From JAKPQE01 sp041397845 (lineage in GTDB: Bacteria; Pseudomonadota; Alphaproteobacteria; Rhizobiales; JAKPQE01): DNA of 64,000 nt. This document shows positions 25,966 through 35,481 of the stretch, one piece after another. The position numbers were made by a program, and so were the translations under genes. The stretch spans positions 1 to 64,000 of the forward strand of contig JAWKVW010000009.1 of the NCBI GenBank assembly GCA_041397845.1. The letters run 5' to 3'. A model generated the notes under the pieces. It saw nothing but the letters and a program-made list of their open reading frames with translations. It searched no databases and had not been told where the DNA came from. The first letter of the stretch is position 1. Each line of letters begins with the position of its first letter.

Positions 25966-28065
25966 ATGACCGATAATACCCGCCGCGCGGTTCCGCGAAG
26001 CAATTACTCCGCCGGTGCCAGCAGCCTCGAGCAGAAGCTGGCGGCGTTGCCGGATGACGATCCGCTGGTCGAGCTCGCTCGCATCGTCAGCCAGAACAAT
26101 GCGTTTTCCGAGCGGCCGACAGCGCCGAAGCCGGCGCCTGTTGCCGCGCCGGCCGGCAAGGCCATTCCGGAGGATCCGTTCGCCGATCTGGAGGCGCAGA
26201 TCTCGGGCGAACTGCGCTCGACCTATGGCGATGAAGGCGGCTATCAGCCGGCTGCCCTGCCGGAGGAGCCGCGCTACGAGGAACAGTCCTACTACGAAGA
26301 AGACGCGGCCGGCTATGGCGCCGGCGAGGCCGGCTATGGCGGGCACGCCGACAATTATTCCGGCGGTGCGGCGACCTTCGAGCAGGATGCAGCCTATCTC
26401 GACGAGATCGAGGAATACGACGAGGACGCGGTGCCGCCGGAGCCGGATTACTACGAGGCGCCGGCCGTTGCCGCGCCGCCGGTTGCGGCGCCGACGCCGC
26501 GGGTGGCGGCTGCCGCCGGCAATCCGTTCCTCCGGGATCAGCGCGGCGCGCTTGCCCCGGAAAGCGCGGCAGCGGACGACGGCTATGACGAGCCGCCGGC
26601 CTTCATGCGGGCCGAGCGGGCCGCTCCGGCCTATGAGGCGCCGGCGGTGCGCCGGCCGGTCCAGCCGACCTTCGAGCCCGAGCAGCGCTATCAGCCGGCC
26701 GATCTCGATGCCGGCGGCTATGACGACGCGCGCGGCTACGAGGATGAGCGCCATTATGATGATGGCGGGCGGCGCGAGCCGGGGTTTGCGGCGCCGGCCG
26801 ACGAATGGGCGGCGCAGGATAGCTGGAACGCGGCGCCGGCCGCCGAGCCGCGTCATGCCCCGCAGGAGGACGTGCCGGGCTACGAGGAAAACGCCTGGCG
26901 CGGCGAAGGCTATGAGGAGACCTACAATCAGGCCTCCTATGGCGACCGCTACGAATACGATTCCGATGCCATTGCGGCAGCGGCGGACGAGGCCGATCCG
27001 ACGGTCTATCGCGAAGGCGTGCTGCCGCCGCATTCGATCGACGAGGAGCGTGCGGTGCCGACCGAGCCGTCGTCGCGCAAGGGCATGCTGGTGGCTGCAA
27101 CCGTTCTCGGCCTCGTCGTTCTCGGCGGTGGCGGCGCGCTTGCCTACAAGATGATTTTCGGCGGCGCCACCGACGGACCGCCGCCGGTCATCCGGGCCGA
27201 CAACGAGCCGACCAAGGTCGCGCCGCAGGATCCGGGCGGCACTGAAATTCCGCACCAGAACAAGCTCATCTATGATCGCGTCGGCGGCAACGCGGCCGAC
27301 CCGGCCGAGGAGCGGATCGTGCCGCGCGAGGAGCCGGTCGTTGCCATGGACAGCAACGGCAACAGCCCGCGCGTGGTGCTGCCGCCGTCGAATGCGACGG
27401 GCGGGGCCGCAACGACCGGGCCGCGCCGGGTGCGCACCGTCATCGTCAAGCCGGATGGCACGATCATCGGCGGCGACGAGCAGGCCGCAGCCGATACGGC
27501 ACCCGCCGTCGCGGCGCCGGTCCCGACGCTTCCGGCCGTTGCCGAGGCGCCGACGCCGGCCGCGCCGGCCGCCAGCGACCTTGGCGAACCCGGGCAGGGC
27601 GGCTCGATGCCGCTGCCGCGTCCGGCCGGCATGGCCGCCGAGGCTCCGGCAATGGCGGCGCCGGCAACACCCTCGCCGCAGGTCGCGACCCTGCCGAAGC
27701 CGACAGCCCGTCCGGCTGCGCCGGCGGCTGCGGCTCCGGCCGCACCGATGCCGACGACGCCCGCACCGGCGGCGCCTGCCGCCACAGCGCCAGCGCCGAA
27801 GACGCCGGCGGTTACCGGTGGCTATGTGGTGCAGGTCAGCTCGCAGCGCAGCGAGGATCAGGCGCGGGCCGCCTATGCCGGACTGCAGCGCAAGTTCCCC
27901 TCGGTGCTCGGCGGCGAGGCGCCGGACATCCAGAAGGCCGACCTTGGCGAGCGCGGCGTGTTCTATCGCGTCCGCGTCGGGCCGATGGCCAGCCGCGACG
28001 AAGCCAATGCCTTCTGCGGCAAGCTGAAGGCGGCCGGCGGCGACTGCATCGTGCAGCGCAACTGA
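25966..28065 (+). CDS. SPOR-domain cell-division/cell-wall protein
   Basis: A 699-residue single-pass inner-membrane protein. About 370 cytoplasmic residues come first, low in complexity and rich in Tyr, Glu, Asp, Pro and Ala (YEEQSYYEEDAAGYGAGE). The only membrane segment is LVAATVLGLVVLGGGGALAY (about residues 374-393). A periplasmic Ala/Pro-rich linker leads to a C-terminal SPOR domain from about residue 620 (GGYVVQVSSQRSEDQARAAY, YRVRVGPMASRDEANAFCGK). SPOR domains bind denuded peptidoglycan at the septum. The ATG was preferred over a GTG two codons earlier because AGGGA is better spaced. A SPOR gene between argS and nagZ is the usual arrangement in Hyphomicrobiales. Confidence 0.88.
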   Translation: MTDNTRRAVPRSNYSAGASSLEQKLAALPDDDPLVELARIVSQNNAFSERPTAPKPAPVAAPAGKAIPEDPFADLEAQISGELRSTYGDEGGYQPAALPEEPRYEEQSYYEEDAAGYGAGEAGYGGHADNYSGGAATFEQDAAYLDEIEEYDEDAVPPEPDYYEAPAVAAPPVAAPTPRVAAAAGNPFLRDQRGALAPESAAADDGYDEPPAFMRAERAAPAYEAPAVRRPVQPTFEPEQRYQPADLDAGGYDDARGYEDERHYDDGGRREPGFAAPADEWAAQDSWNAAPAAEPRHAPQEDVPGYEENAWRGEGYEETYNQASYGDRYEYDSDAIAAAADEADPTVYREGVLPPHSIDEERAVPTEPSSRKGMLVAATVLGLVVLGGGGALAYKMIFGGATDGPPPVIRADNEPTKVAPQDPGGTEIPHQNKLIYDRVGGNAADPAEERIVPREEPVVAMDSNGNSPRVVLPPSNATGGAATTGPRRVRTVIVKPDGTIIGGDEQAAADTAPAVAAPVPTLPAVAEAPTPAAPAASDLGEPGQGGSMPLPRPAGMAAEAPAMAAPATPSPQVATLPKPTARPAAPAAAAPAAPMPTTPAPAAPAATAPAPKTPAVTGGYVVQVSSQRSEDQARAAYAGLQRKFPSVLGGEAPDIQKADLGERGVFYRVRVGPMASRDEANAFCGKLKAAGGDCIVQRN

Positions 28066-28079
28066 GCCATCATCCTTCC

Positions 28080-28108
28080 GCCTCCCGGCTCCCGGCCGGG
28101 AGGCTTTT
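28080..28108 (+). terminator. Rho-independent terminator after the SPOR gene
   Basis: GCCTCCCGG and CCGGGAGGC form a perfect 9-bp stem around a seven-base loop, followed by TTTT. It lies between the SPOR gene and nagZ, so nagZ may have its own promoter or depend on read-through. Confidence 0.75.
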
Positions 28109-28147
28109 CCATTCTTCAGTGACCGTTATCCGGTCGGGGACAGCGGC

Positions 28148-29167
28148 ATGACCGTTCGGGCGTATATCTCGGGGTGCGCGGGCACCGAACTCGATGCCGG
28201 CGAAAAGGCGCTGTTTGCCTCGGCGCCGCCCTGGGGCCTCATTCTCTTTCAGCGCAACTGCCAGAGCGCCGAGCAGATTTCGGCGCTTGTCGCGTCTTTC
28301 CGCGACGTCGTCGGCCGGCCGGATGCACCGGTGCTGATCGACCAGGAGGGCGGCCGGGTGCAGCGGCTGCGGCCGCCGCTGGCGCCGAACTATCCGCCGG
28401 CGGCGCGCTTTGCCGAATTGCACGCGATCGAATCCGGCGCCGGGCTCCGGGCGGCAAGGCTCGGGGCGCGGCTCATCGCCGAGGACCTCATCCGTCTCGG
28501 CATCAACGTCGATTGCCTGCCGGTGCTCGACGTCGGCCTGCCGATCACGCATCAGGTGATCGGCGATCGCGCCTATGGCGGCGAGCTTGCGACCATCATC
28601 GCGCTCGGGCGGGCGGTCTGCGAGGGCCTCCTCGAGGCGGGCGTTTTGCCAGTCATCAAGCACATTCCCGGCCACGGGCGGGCGATGGCCGACAGCCATC
28701 TGGAACTGCCGGTCGTCGACACGCCGGCCGCGGAGCTGGCGGCGACGGATTTCGTGCCGTTCGCGGCGCTTGCCGACATGCCGCTGGCGATGACCGCGCA
28801 TGTCGTCTACTCGGCGCTCGACGCGGATCGTCCGGCGACGACCTCGCCGACGGTGATATCGGAGATCATCCGCGGGCATATCGGCTTCGACGGCTTGCTG
28901 ATGTCGGACGACGTCTCGATGAAGGCGTTGTCGGGCAGCATCGGCGAGCGGTCGGAGGCGGCGATTGCGGCCGGCTGCGATGTCGTGCTTCACTGCAATG
29001 GTGAGGCCGCCGAAATGGCGGAAGTCGCCGAGGCGGCGCCGGTGCTTGCCGGGGAGGCGGCGCGGCGCGCGGCGGCGGCGATGGCGCTGCTCGCGCGCGG
29101 GCGGGCTCCGTTCGACGAGATTGCGGCGCGCGGCGAGTTCGAGGGGCTGTTTTCCGCGCTCGCCTGA
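28148..29167 (+). CDS. nagZ: Beta-N-acetylhexosaminidase (peptidoglycan recycling)
   Basis: A 339-residue glycoside hydrolase family 3 enzyme that removes GlcNAc from cytoplasmic anhydromuropeptides. Key segments are LILFQRNCQS, VLIDQEGGRVQRLRPP, the NagZ signature VIKHIPGHGRAMADSHLELP (containing the flexible His-Asp loop) and GLLMSDDVSMKALSG with the nucleophile Asp. No signal peptide, as expected for a cytoplasmic enzyme. It is followed by scpA after 29 bases. Confidence 0.94.
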   Translation: MTVRAYISGCAGTELDAGEKALFASAPPWGLILFQRNCQSAEQISALVASFRDVVGRPDAPVLIDQEGGRVQRLRPPLAPNYPPAARFAELHAIESGAGLRAARLGARLIAEDLIRLGINVDCLPVLDVGLPITHQVIGDRAYGGELATIIALGRAVCEGLLEAGVLPVIKHIPGHGRAMADSHLELPVVDTPAAELAATDFVPFAALADMPLAMTAHVVYSALDADRPATTSPTVISEIIRGHIGFDGLLMSDDVSMKALSGSIGERSEAAIAAGCDVVLHCNGEAAEMAEVAEAAPVLAGEAARRAAAAMALLARGRAPFDEIAARGEFEGLFSALA

Positions 29168-29196
29168 AACGGCAAGGGTGAGGGGCGGCAGATCGG

Positions 29197-30036
29197 ATGG
29201 CGGGTCCGCGAGGCGAGGACGAGGGCTGGAGCGAGGCGGCCGCCGAGCAGGAGCGGGCGAGCGCCGATCCGACATTCGTCATCGACGTCGCCGGCTTCGA
29301 AGGGCCGCTCGACCTGCTGTTGACGCTGGCGCGGAACCAGAAGGTCGACCTTGCCCGCATCTCGATCCTGGCGCTGGCCGAGCAGTATCTCGGTTTCATC
29401 GAAAACCTGCGGCGACTGCGGCTCGAGGTGGCGGCCGACTATCTCGTCATGGCGGCGTGGCTCGCCTATCTGAAATCGCGCCTGCTGCTGCCCGAACCGC
29501 CGGGCGACGAGGAGCCGACGGGCGAGGAACTGGCGGCGATGCTCGCTTTCCGCCTGCAGCGGCTGGAAGCGGTCCGCTCGGCGGCGGGGCGCCTGTTCGC
29601 GCGCGACCGGCTGGGACGCGACGTCTTTGCGCGCGGGGCGCCGGAGCCGCTCGAGGTGCGCCGGCAGGCCGTTTTCGCCGACACGCTCTATGATCTCCTC
29701 AAGGCTTATGGCTCGCTGCGGCAGCGCACGATCGTCTCCTCGGTGCATGTGCGGCGCCGGCCGGTGCTGTCGCTGCCGGACGCGCGCGACATGCTGATGC
29801 GGCTGATGGGCGGCGCGGTCGACTGGGTGCCGATCGAGGGCTTTCTGGCGGACTATCTCGAGGATGCGCCGGAGGGCCGCACCAGCGTCATCGCCTCGTC
29901 GTTCAGCGCCAGCCTCGAACTGGTGCGCGAGGGGGTGATGGAATTGCGGCAGGCCGAGCCGTTCGGGCGGCTCTATGTGCGCCGGCGGCCGGATGGCGAG
30001 GGCGACGGCCAGCGGGACGGGCGGGACGAGGCATGA
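29197..30036 (+). CDS. scpA: Segregation and condensation protein A
   Basis: A 279-residue kleisin subunit that bridges SMC heads in the chromosome-condensing SMC-ScpAB complex. The conserved N-terminal pattern is FEGPLDLLLTLARNQKVDLARISI, followed by ADYLVMAAWLAYLKSRLLLP; the C-terminal winged helix contains SFSASLELVREGVMELRQ. It overlaps scpB by four bases (ATGA). Confidence 0.93.
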   Translation: MAGPRGEDEGWSEAAAEQERASADPTFVIDVAGFEGPLDLLLTLARNQKVDLARISILALAEQYLGFIENLRRLRLEVAADYLVMAAWLAYLKSRLLLPEPPGDEEPTGEELAAMLAFRLQRLEAVRSAAGRLFARDRLGRDVFARGAPEPLEVRRQAVFADTLYDLLKAYGSLRQRTIVSSVHVRRRPVLSLPDARDMLMRLMGGAVDWVPIEGFLADYLEDAPEGRTSVIASSFSASLELVREGVMELRQAEPFGRLYVRRRPDGEGDGQRDGRDEA

Positions 30037-30809
30037 GCGGCGAGGATTTCCCGATGGACGAGGAAGAGGCGGTTGCGGCAGGGGCCGGCCCGGGATCGGA
30101 CAATGAGCCCGACAATGAGCTCGGAACAGAGCTCGACAGGGAACGGCTTCGCGTCGTCGAGGCGCTGCTGTTTGCCTCGGCCGAGCCGCTGTCGGTCGCC
30201 GACATCGCGGCGCGACTGCCGGCCGGCGCCGATGTCGCGGTGCTGATTTCGGCGCTCGTCGAGGACTATGCCGGACGCGGCGTCAACCTCGTGCCGGTTG
30301 CCGGCAAATGGATGTTCCGCACCGCCGCCGACCTCGGTCTCCTCGTGCGCGAAGGCCAGCCGGAGGAGCGGCGGCTGTCGCGGGCGGCGCTCGAGACACT
30401 GGCGACCATCGCCTATCACCAGCCGGTGACACGGGCCGAGATCGAGGACATTCGCGGCGTGTCGATGTCGAAAGGCACGCTCGACGTGCTGATGGAAGTC
30501 GGCTTCATCCGCATGCGCGGACGGCGACGCACGCCGGGCCGGCCGATCACCTATGGCACGACGGAGGGGTTTCTCGTCCACTTCGGCCTCGAGGCGATCG
30601 GCGACCTGCCGGGGCTCGACGAGCTGAAGGGTGCCGGGCTCTTTGATCAGGCGCTGCCGCCCTCGTTCAAGATGCCGGTGCCGCGCGATTCGATCCTTAC
30701 GGAGGATGAGGACCCGCTCGACGGCACCGAGGACGAGGGCGACGGGGAGGCGGCCGCCGAGGTGGCGGATTTCGCGGCGGATGGCGATCCACACCCCGAA
30801 CTGTCCTGA
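30033..30809 (+). CDS. scpB: Segregation and condensation protein B
   Basis: A 258-residue partner of ScpA with two winged-helix domains: RLRVVEALLFASAEPLSVADIAARL and LSRAALETLATIAYHQPVTRAEIEDIRGV, then GRRRTPGRPITYGTTEGFLVHFGL. The first 35 residues and the last 50 are acidic and low in complexity. The ATGA overlap with scpA shows coupling. Confidence 0.93.
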   Translation: MSGEDFPMDEEEAVAAGAGPGSDNEPDNELGTELDRERLRVVEALLFASAEPLSVADIAARLPAGADVAVLISALVEDYAGRGVNLVPVAGKWMFRTAADLGLLVREGQPEERRLSRAALETLATIAYHQPVTRAEIEDIRGVSMSKGTLDVLMEVGFIRMRGRRRTPGRPITYGTTEGFLVHFGLEAIGDLPGLDELKGAGLFDQALPPSFKMPVPRDSILTEDEDPLDGTEDEGDGEAAAEVADFAADGDPHPELS

Positions 30810-30863
30810 AAACGACATTATTTCAATGTTTTGATGTGCCCGCATGCGGATGGCGGGGGTTTG

Positions 30864-30892
30864 TTGCGGGAGCGGGGGCTTTCTGCGATAGT
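30864..30892 (+). promoter_or_regulatory. Candidate sigma70-type promoter for tatABC
   Basis: TTGCGG and GATAGT are separated by 17 bases and lie about 48 bases before the tatA start. The same stretch contains a CGGGGGC...GCCCCCG inverted repeat spanning the -10. The assignment rests only on spacing and partial match to consensus. Confidence 0.35.
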
Positions 30893-30939
30893 GCGCCCCC
30901 GAGCCGCCGACCCGGCAACGAGTTGAGGAGAGCGCGTAA

Positions 30940-31176
30940 ATGTCCGTGGGTTTCTGGCAGATCGTCATCATCGCCGTCGTCGTCGTCCTGTTGTTCGGGC
31001 GCGGCAAGATTTCCGAGCTGATGGGTGACGTCGCCAAGGGAATCAAGAGCTTCAAGAAGGGCCTCAACGAGGACGACACGCCTGTCGCCAGCGGCCCCTC
31101 GAAGACCATCGATCATGATCCGGTCGAGCCGATGGCCCGGGCCGAGAAGTCGAACGATCCGCACCGGGCGGGCTGA
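30940..31176 (+). CDS. tatA: Twin-arginine translocase subunit TatA
   Basis: A 78-residue protein with one N-terminal membrane helix (FWQIVIIAVVVVLLFG) followed by the FGRGKISELMGDVAKGIKSF amphipathic helix typical of TatA. Many copies form the pore for folded proteins with RR signal peptides. The downstream tail is short and polar. First gene of tatABC. Confidence 0.95.
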   Translation: MSVGFWQIVIIAVVVVLLFGRGKISELMGDVAKGIKSFKKGLNEDDTPVASGPSKTIDHDPVEPMARAEKSNDPHRAG

Positions 31177-31264
31177 ACCGGCAGTTCGCGATCGGGGTAA
31201 GCCGGCCGCGGCCCGTCAGGGCTAGCGGCGTGGCGGGACGGTCGCGCGGAGGCGTCGCGCAACG

Positions 31265-31783
31265 ATGTTCGACATCGGCTGGACGGAAATTCTGGTCATT
31301 GCCGTGGTTGCGATCGTCGTGGTCGGACCGAAGGACCTGCCGCGCGTGCTGCGCACGCTGGCGCAGACCATCGGCCAGGTGCGCCGGATGGCCGGCGAAT
31401 TCCAGAACACCTTCAACGAAGCCTTGAAGGAAGCCGAGCTCGCCGACCTCAAAAAGGACGTCGAGAGCATCAAGGATGCGGCGACCTTCAAGGACATCCG
31501 CTCCAGCCTCGATCCGATCCGGCATCTCGACGACCAGTTCCGCAGTGAAATGTCCGGCAGCGCGATCTCGCCGGCCAAGACGTCCGGCAATCCGGGCCCG
31601 GCCGCGGCGGGCTCGGCGCTCGAGGGCATGACGGAAGCGCCCGAGCCGCCGGCAGCGGCGGCGCAGCCGGCCAGCGCAACGTCACCGACGGGCGCGGCGG
31701 CACCGGCGGGCGGGGCGGCGCCGGCGGGCGAGGCGACCAAGACAGGTTCCGGCGCCGACAGTGCCGGCGGAGGCACGGCGTGA
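31265..31783 (+). CDS. tatB: Twin-arginine translocase subunit TatB
   Basis: A 172-residue protein. MFDIGWTEILVIAVVAIVVVGPKDLPRVLR holds the membrane helix and the Gly-Pro hinge that distinguish TatB. An amphipathic helix (TIGQVRRMAGEFQNTFNEAL) follows, then an Ala/Gly/Pro-rich tail of about 60 residues of no recognisable fold. TatB and TatC recognise the RR signal peptide. It overlaps tatC by four bases. Confidence 0.94.
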   Translation: MFDIGWTEILVIAVVAIVVVGPKDLPRVLRTLAQTIGQVRRMAGEFQNTFNEALKEAELADLKKDVESIKDAATFKDIRSSLDPIRHLDDQFRSEMSGSAISPAKTSGNPGPAAAGSALEGMTEAPEPPAAAAQPASATSPTGAAAPAGGAAPAGEATKTGSGADSAGGGTA

Positions 31784-32571
31784 ACGACGAAGACATCGAA
31801 GCCTCGAAGGCGCCGCTCATCGAACACCTGATCGAGCTGCGCTCGCGCCTCGTCAAGGCGCTGATCGCAATTGCGATCGCGTTCGTCCTCTGCTTCATCG
31901 TTGCCGATCACATCTTCAACATCCTGCTCTACCCCTACGAGCGGGCGGCGGGCGACATCGGCAGCCTCGAGCTGATCTACACGGCACCGCAGGAATATTT
32001 CTTCACGCAGATGAAGCTGGCGCTGTTCGGGGCGCTGTTCCTCGCCTTTCCGGTGATCGCGGTGCAGGTCTACATGTTCGTGGCGCCGGGGCTCTACAAG
32101 CACGAGCGGTCGGCGTTCCTGCCGTATCTGGTGGCGACGCCGATCCTGTTCATCGCCGGCTCGCTGCTGGTCTATTTCGGCGTGATGCCGCTGGCGATGC
32201 AGTTCTTCCTGTCGCTGGAGCAGCACGGGGAGGGCGTTGCGACGATCCGACTCGTTGCCCGGGTCAGCGAATATCTCGGCCTCATCATGACGCTGATTTT
32301 TGCGTTCGGCCTCGTGTTCCAGTTGCCGGTGGTGCTGACGCTTCTGGCGCGGGCCGGGCTCGTCACGGCGCAGACGCTGAAGGAAAAGCGGAAATACGCG
32401 GTCCTGCTCGCCTTCGTCGCGGCAGCGATCCTGACGCCGCCCGATCCTGTGTCCCAGATCGGGCTTGCGGTGCCGACCCTCCTCCTCTACGAACTGTCCA
32501 TCTATTCGGTGCGGCTGATCGAGCGTCGCCGGGCCGAAGCGGAAGCCAAGCGGGAAGTGGCGAACCTTTGA
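31780..32571 (+). CDS. tatC: Sec-independent translocase subunit TatC
   Basis: A 263-residue membrane protein with six predicted helices. Family hallmarks are APLIEHLIELRSRLVKALI at the N-terminus, TAPQEYFFTQMKLALFGALF, FPVIAVQVYMFVAPGLYKHE, GLVFQLPVVLTLLARAGLV and FVAAAILTPPDPVSQIGLAVP. The GTG start overlaps the tatB stop. serS follows after 60 bases. Confidence 0.96.
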   Translation: MNDEDIEASKAPLIEHLIELRSRLVKALIAIAIAFVLCFIVADHIFNILLYPYERAAGDIGSLELIYTAPQEYFFTQMKLALFGALFLAFPVIAVQVYMFVAPGLYKHERSAFLPYLVATPILFIAGSLLVYFGVMPLAMQFFLSLEQHGEGVATIRLVARVSEYLGLIMTLIFAFGLVFQLPVVLTLLARAGLVTAQTLKEKRKYAVLLAFVAAAILTPPDPVSQIGLAVPTLLLYELSIYSVRLIERRRAEAEAKREVANL

Positions 32572-32631
32572 GGTTCGGCTGAAACCGTTTTCCCCGGGCG
32601 GCCGCGCGGCTCCTCATCCCGGGGGAATTCC

Positions 32632-33912
32632 ATGTTCGACATCAAGTGGATACGTGACAATCCGGAAGCGCTGGACAAGGCGCTGGCGAGCCGTGGCATG
32701 GCGCCGGCGTCGCCGCGACTCCTTGAGATGGACGAGGCGCGGCGGGCGCATGTGGCGCGGCTGCAGGAAGCCCAGGAGCGGCGCAACGCCGCCTCCAAGG
32801 AAATCGGCCAGGCCAAGGGCTCGGGCGACGAGGCGCGGGCGGCGGCTCTCATCGATGAAATCGCCAGCCTGAAGAGCTTCATCCAGAACGGCGAGGAAGA
32901 AGAGCGGCGGCTGACGGCGCTGCTCGACGACGATCTGGCGACGATCCCGAATGTGCCGCTCGACGAGGTTCCGTTCGGCGAGAGCGAGCACGACAATCCG
33001 GTGCATCACGTCCACGGCGAGAAGCCGGTGTTCGATTTCGAGCCGAAGCAGCATTTCGAGATCGGCGAGGGTCTCGGGCTGATGGATTTCGAGGCGGCGG
33101 CCAAGCTGTCCGGCGCGCGATTCGTGGTGCTGAAGGGCCATCTTGCCCGGCTCGAGCGGGCGCTCGCCCAGTTCATGCTCGACCTGCACACGACCGAGCA
33201 TGGCTATACCGAAGTGGCGCCGCCTCTGATGGTGCGCGACGAGGTGATGTTCGGCACGGCGCAGCTTCCGAAATTCGCCGAGGACCAGTTCCGCACCATG
33301 GACGGGCGCTGGCTGATTCCGACGGCGGAAGTGCCGCTTACCAATCTCGTGCGCGAGAAGATCCTCGGCGAGGCCGAGCTGCCGATCCGGGTGACCGCCG
33401 GCACGCCGTGCTTCCGCCTCGAGGCGGGCTCGGCCGGGCGCGACACGCGCGGCATGCTGCGCCAGCACCAGTTCATGAAGGTCGAGATGGTGTCGATCAC
33501 GACGCCGGACGGCTCACGGGCCGAGCTCGACCGGATGCGCGACTGCGCCGAGGAGGTGCTGAAGCGCCTCGGCATCCATTATCGGGTGGTGACGCTGTGC
33601 ACCGGCGACATGGGCTTTGCCTCGCAGATGACCTACGACATCGAGGCATGGCTGCCGGGACAGAACACCTATCGCGAGATTTCGAGCTGCTCGGTCTGCG
33701 GCGATTTCCAGGCCCGGCGCATGGGCACGCGCTTCCGCCCCGCCGAGGGCAAGGGCGTGCGCTACGTGCACACGCTGAACGGTTCGGGCATCGCGGTCGG
33801 CCGGGCGCTGATCGCGGTGATGGAGAACTACCAGAATGCCGACGGCTCGCTGACGGTGCCGGAGGCACTCAGGCCCTATCTCGGCGGCATCGAGCGGATC
33901 GGCGCGGCCTGA
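32632..33912 (+). CDS. serS: Seryl-tRNA synthetase
   Basis: A 426-residue class II aminoacyl-tRNA synthetase. The N-terminal coiled-coil arm spans about residues 25-105. Motif 2 lies in TPCFRLEAGSAGRDTRGMLR with the HQFMKVE continuation, and motif 3 in LNGSGIAVGRALIAVMENYQ. It begins MFDIKWIRDNPEALDKAL as in other alphaproteobacterial enzymes. Position after tatC is conserved in the group. Confidence 0.96.
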   Translation: MFDIKWIRDNPEALDKALASRGMAPASPRLLEMDEARRAHVARLQEAQERRNAASKEIGQAKGSGDEARAAALIDEIASLKSFIQNGEEEERRLTALLDDDLATIPNVPLDEVPFGESEHDNPVHHVHGEKPVFDFEPKQHFEIGEGLGLMDFEAAAKLSGARFVVLKGHLARLERALAQFMLDLHTTEHGYTEVAPPLMVRDEVMFGTAQLPKFAEDQFRTMDGRWLIPTAEVPLTNLVREKILGEAELPIRVTAGTPCFRLEAGSAGRDTRGMLRQHQFMKVEMVSITTPDGSRAELDRMRDCAEEVLKRLGIHYRVVTLCTGDMGFASQMTYDIEAWLPGQNTYREISSCSVCGDFQARRMGTRFRPAEGKGVRYVHTLNGSGIAVGRALIAVMENYQNADGSLTVPEALRPYLGGIERIGAA

Positions 33913-33951
33913 CGGCCGAGAGAGAACCTTGCGAGGGACATGGCGGGCGAG

Positions 33952-34713
33952 ATGCGCATCCTCATCACCAATGACGACGGCATTCATGCGCCGGGGCTTG
34001 CGGTTCTCGAGCGGATCGCCCGGCAGCTTTCCGACGACGTCTGGGTGGTCGCGCCGGAGACCGACCAGAGCGGGGCGTCGCATTCGCTGACGCTCAACGA
34101 TCCGCTGCGGCTCAGGAAGATCGGCGACAAGACCTTCGCGGTGCGCGGCACGCCGACCGACTGCGTCATCATGGGCGTGCGCCATGTGCTGCCGTCGGCG
34201 CCGGACCTCGTGCTCTCCGGCGTCAATCGCGGCCAGAACCTTGCCGACGACGTCACCTATTCGGGCACCATCGCCGGGGCGATCGAGGGCACGCTGCTCG
34301 GCGTGCGCTCGATGGCGCTCAGCCAGGCCTATGGCTGGGCGAACCGGGCGCGGGTTCCCTGGGAGACCGGCGAGGCACTGGCACCGGCGCTGATCGACCG
34401 GCTGACGGGTGTCGAGCTGCCGCACAACACGCTGCTCAACATCAACTTTCCCGATTGTCCGGCAGCCGAGGTCGGGGGTATCGAGATCACCCATCAGGGC
34501 AAGCGGAACCAGGATCTCCTCTATATCGACCCGCGCGAGGACGGCCGCGGCAATCCCTATTTCTGGATCGCCTTCAAGCGCGGACCGGAAGAGCCGGAAG
34601 AAGGCAGCGACCTGCGGGCCGTGCGCGACGGACGGATTTCGGTGACGCCGCTGCAGCTCGACCTGACGGCGCAGGAGACGCGGCGCCGGCTGGCGGAGGC
34701 GTTCGGGCAGTAG
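33952..34713 (+). CDS. surE: 5'/3'-nucleotidase SurE
   Basis: A survival-protein phosphatase that dephosphorylates nucleoside monophosphates, with a metal site in RILITNDDGIHAPGL and an Asn/Ser-rich loop (PETDQSGASHSLT). VLSGVNRGQNLADDVTYSGT is the family's second motif. 253 residues from MRILITN, which matches the family start; an ATG four codons earlier (33940) is also possible and has a GAGGG close by. It forms the conserved serS-surE-pcm run. Confidence 0.94.
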   Translation: MRILITNDDGIHAPGLAVLERIARQLSDDVWVVAPETDQSGASHSLTLNDPLRLRKIGDKTFAVRGTPTDCVIMGVRHVLPSAPDLVLSGVNRGQNLADDVTYSGTIAGAIEGTLLGVRSMALSQAYGWANRARVPWETGEALAPALIDRLTGVELPHNTLLNINFPDCPAAEVGGIEITHQGKRNQDLLYIDPREDGRGNPYFWIAFKRGPEEPEEGSDLRAVRDGRISVTPLQLDLTAQETRRRLAEAFGQ

Positions 34714-34782
34714 CGGTATTCCGGCCGGCAAGGGCCGGACGCGCAGGGCTCGACGGGGCAAGGCTCTACGGGGCAGGGGCGG

Positions 34783-35472
34783 ATGCAGGGCGACGACGAC
34801 TGGATTGGCCCCTGGGAGGGCGGAGCGGCCGGACCCGGACAGGTGACCAAGGCCGAATTCGTGCTGATGCTGCGCAAGCGCGGCATTCGCGACCGCCGGG
34901 TGCTCGCCGCGATGGAACGGGTGCCGCGCGAGCTTTTCGTCGGCTCGGCCGGGCGGCGCACCGCCTATGCCGACCGGGCGCTGCCGATCGATTGCGGCCA
35001 GACGATCAGCCAGCCCTACATCGTTGCCTTCATGACCGAGCAACTCGCGGTCGAGGCCGAGAACATCGTCCTCGAAGTCGGCACGGGCTCCGGCTACCAG
35101 ACGGCAGTGCTCGCCAATCTCGCCCTGCACGTCTTCTCGCTCGACCGCTACCGCACCCTCGTCGAGGCGGCCGACGCGCGGCTGAAATCGCTGAAGCTCG
35201 ACAATGTCACGCTGGCGGCCGGCGACGGGTTCCTCGGCTGGCCGGAGGAGGCGCCGTTCGACCGGATCATGGTGACGGCGGCCTACCCGGAAGTGCCGGA
35301 AACGCTCCTCCGGCAGCTTGCCATCGGCGGCCGGCTGATCATGCCGGTCGGGCCGGACGGCGGCGTGCAGACGCTGACGCTTGTCGAGCGGACGACGGAG
35401 GGCCTTTTCGAGACTGCTCTTCTCGAGGTTCGGTTCGTGCCGCTCGTTCCCGGCATGGCGCGGGCGCTGTAG
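34783..35472 (+). CDS. pcm: Protein-L-isoaspartate O-methyltransferase
   Basis: A 229-residue SAM-dependent enzyme that repairs isoaspartyl damage. The SAM-binding motif I is VLEVGTGSGYQTAVLANL; the conserved PCMT segment is LPIDCGQTISQPYIVAFM and the later motif is FDRIMVTAAYPEVPETLL. Stationary-phase partner of surE, 69 bases upstream. The 20-residue N-terminal extension is not conserved. Confidence 0.94.
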   Translation: MQGDDDWIGPWEGGAAGPGQVTKAEFVLMLRKRGIRDRRVLAAMERVPRELFVGSAGRRTAYADRALPIDCGQTISQPYIVAFMTEQLAVEAENIVLEVGTGSGYQTAVLANLALHVFSLDRYRTLVEAADARLKSLKLDNVTLAAGDGFLGWPEEAPFDRIMVTAAYPEVPETLLRQLAIGGRLIMPVGPDGGVQTLTLVERTTEGLFETALLEVRFVPLVPGMARAL

Positions 35473-35481
35473 GCCAGTTCC

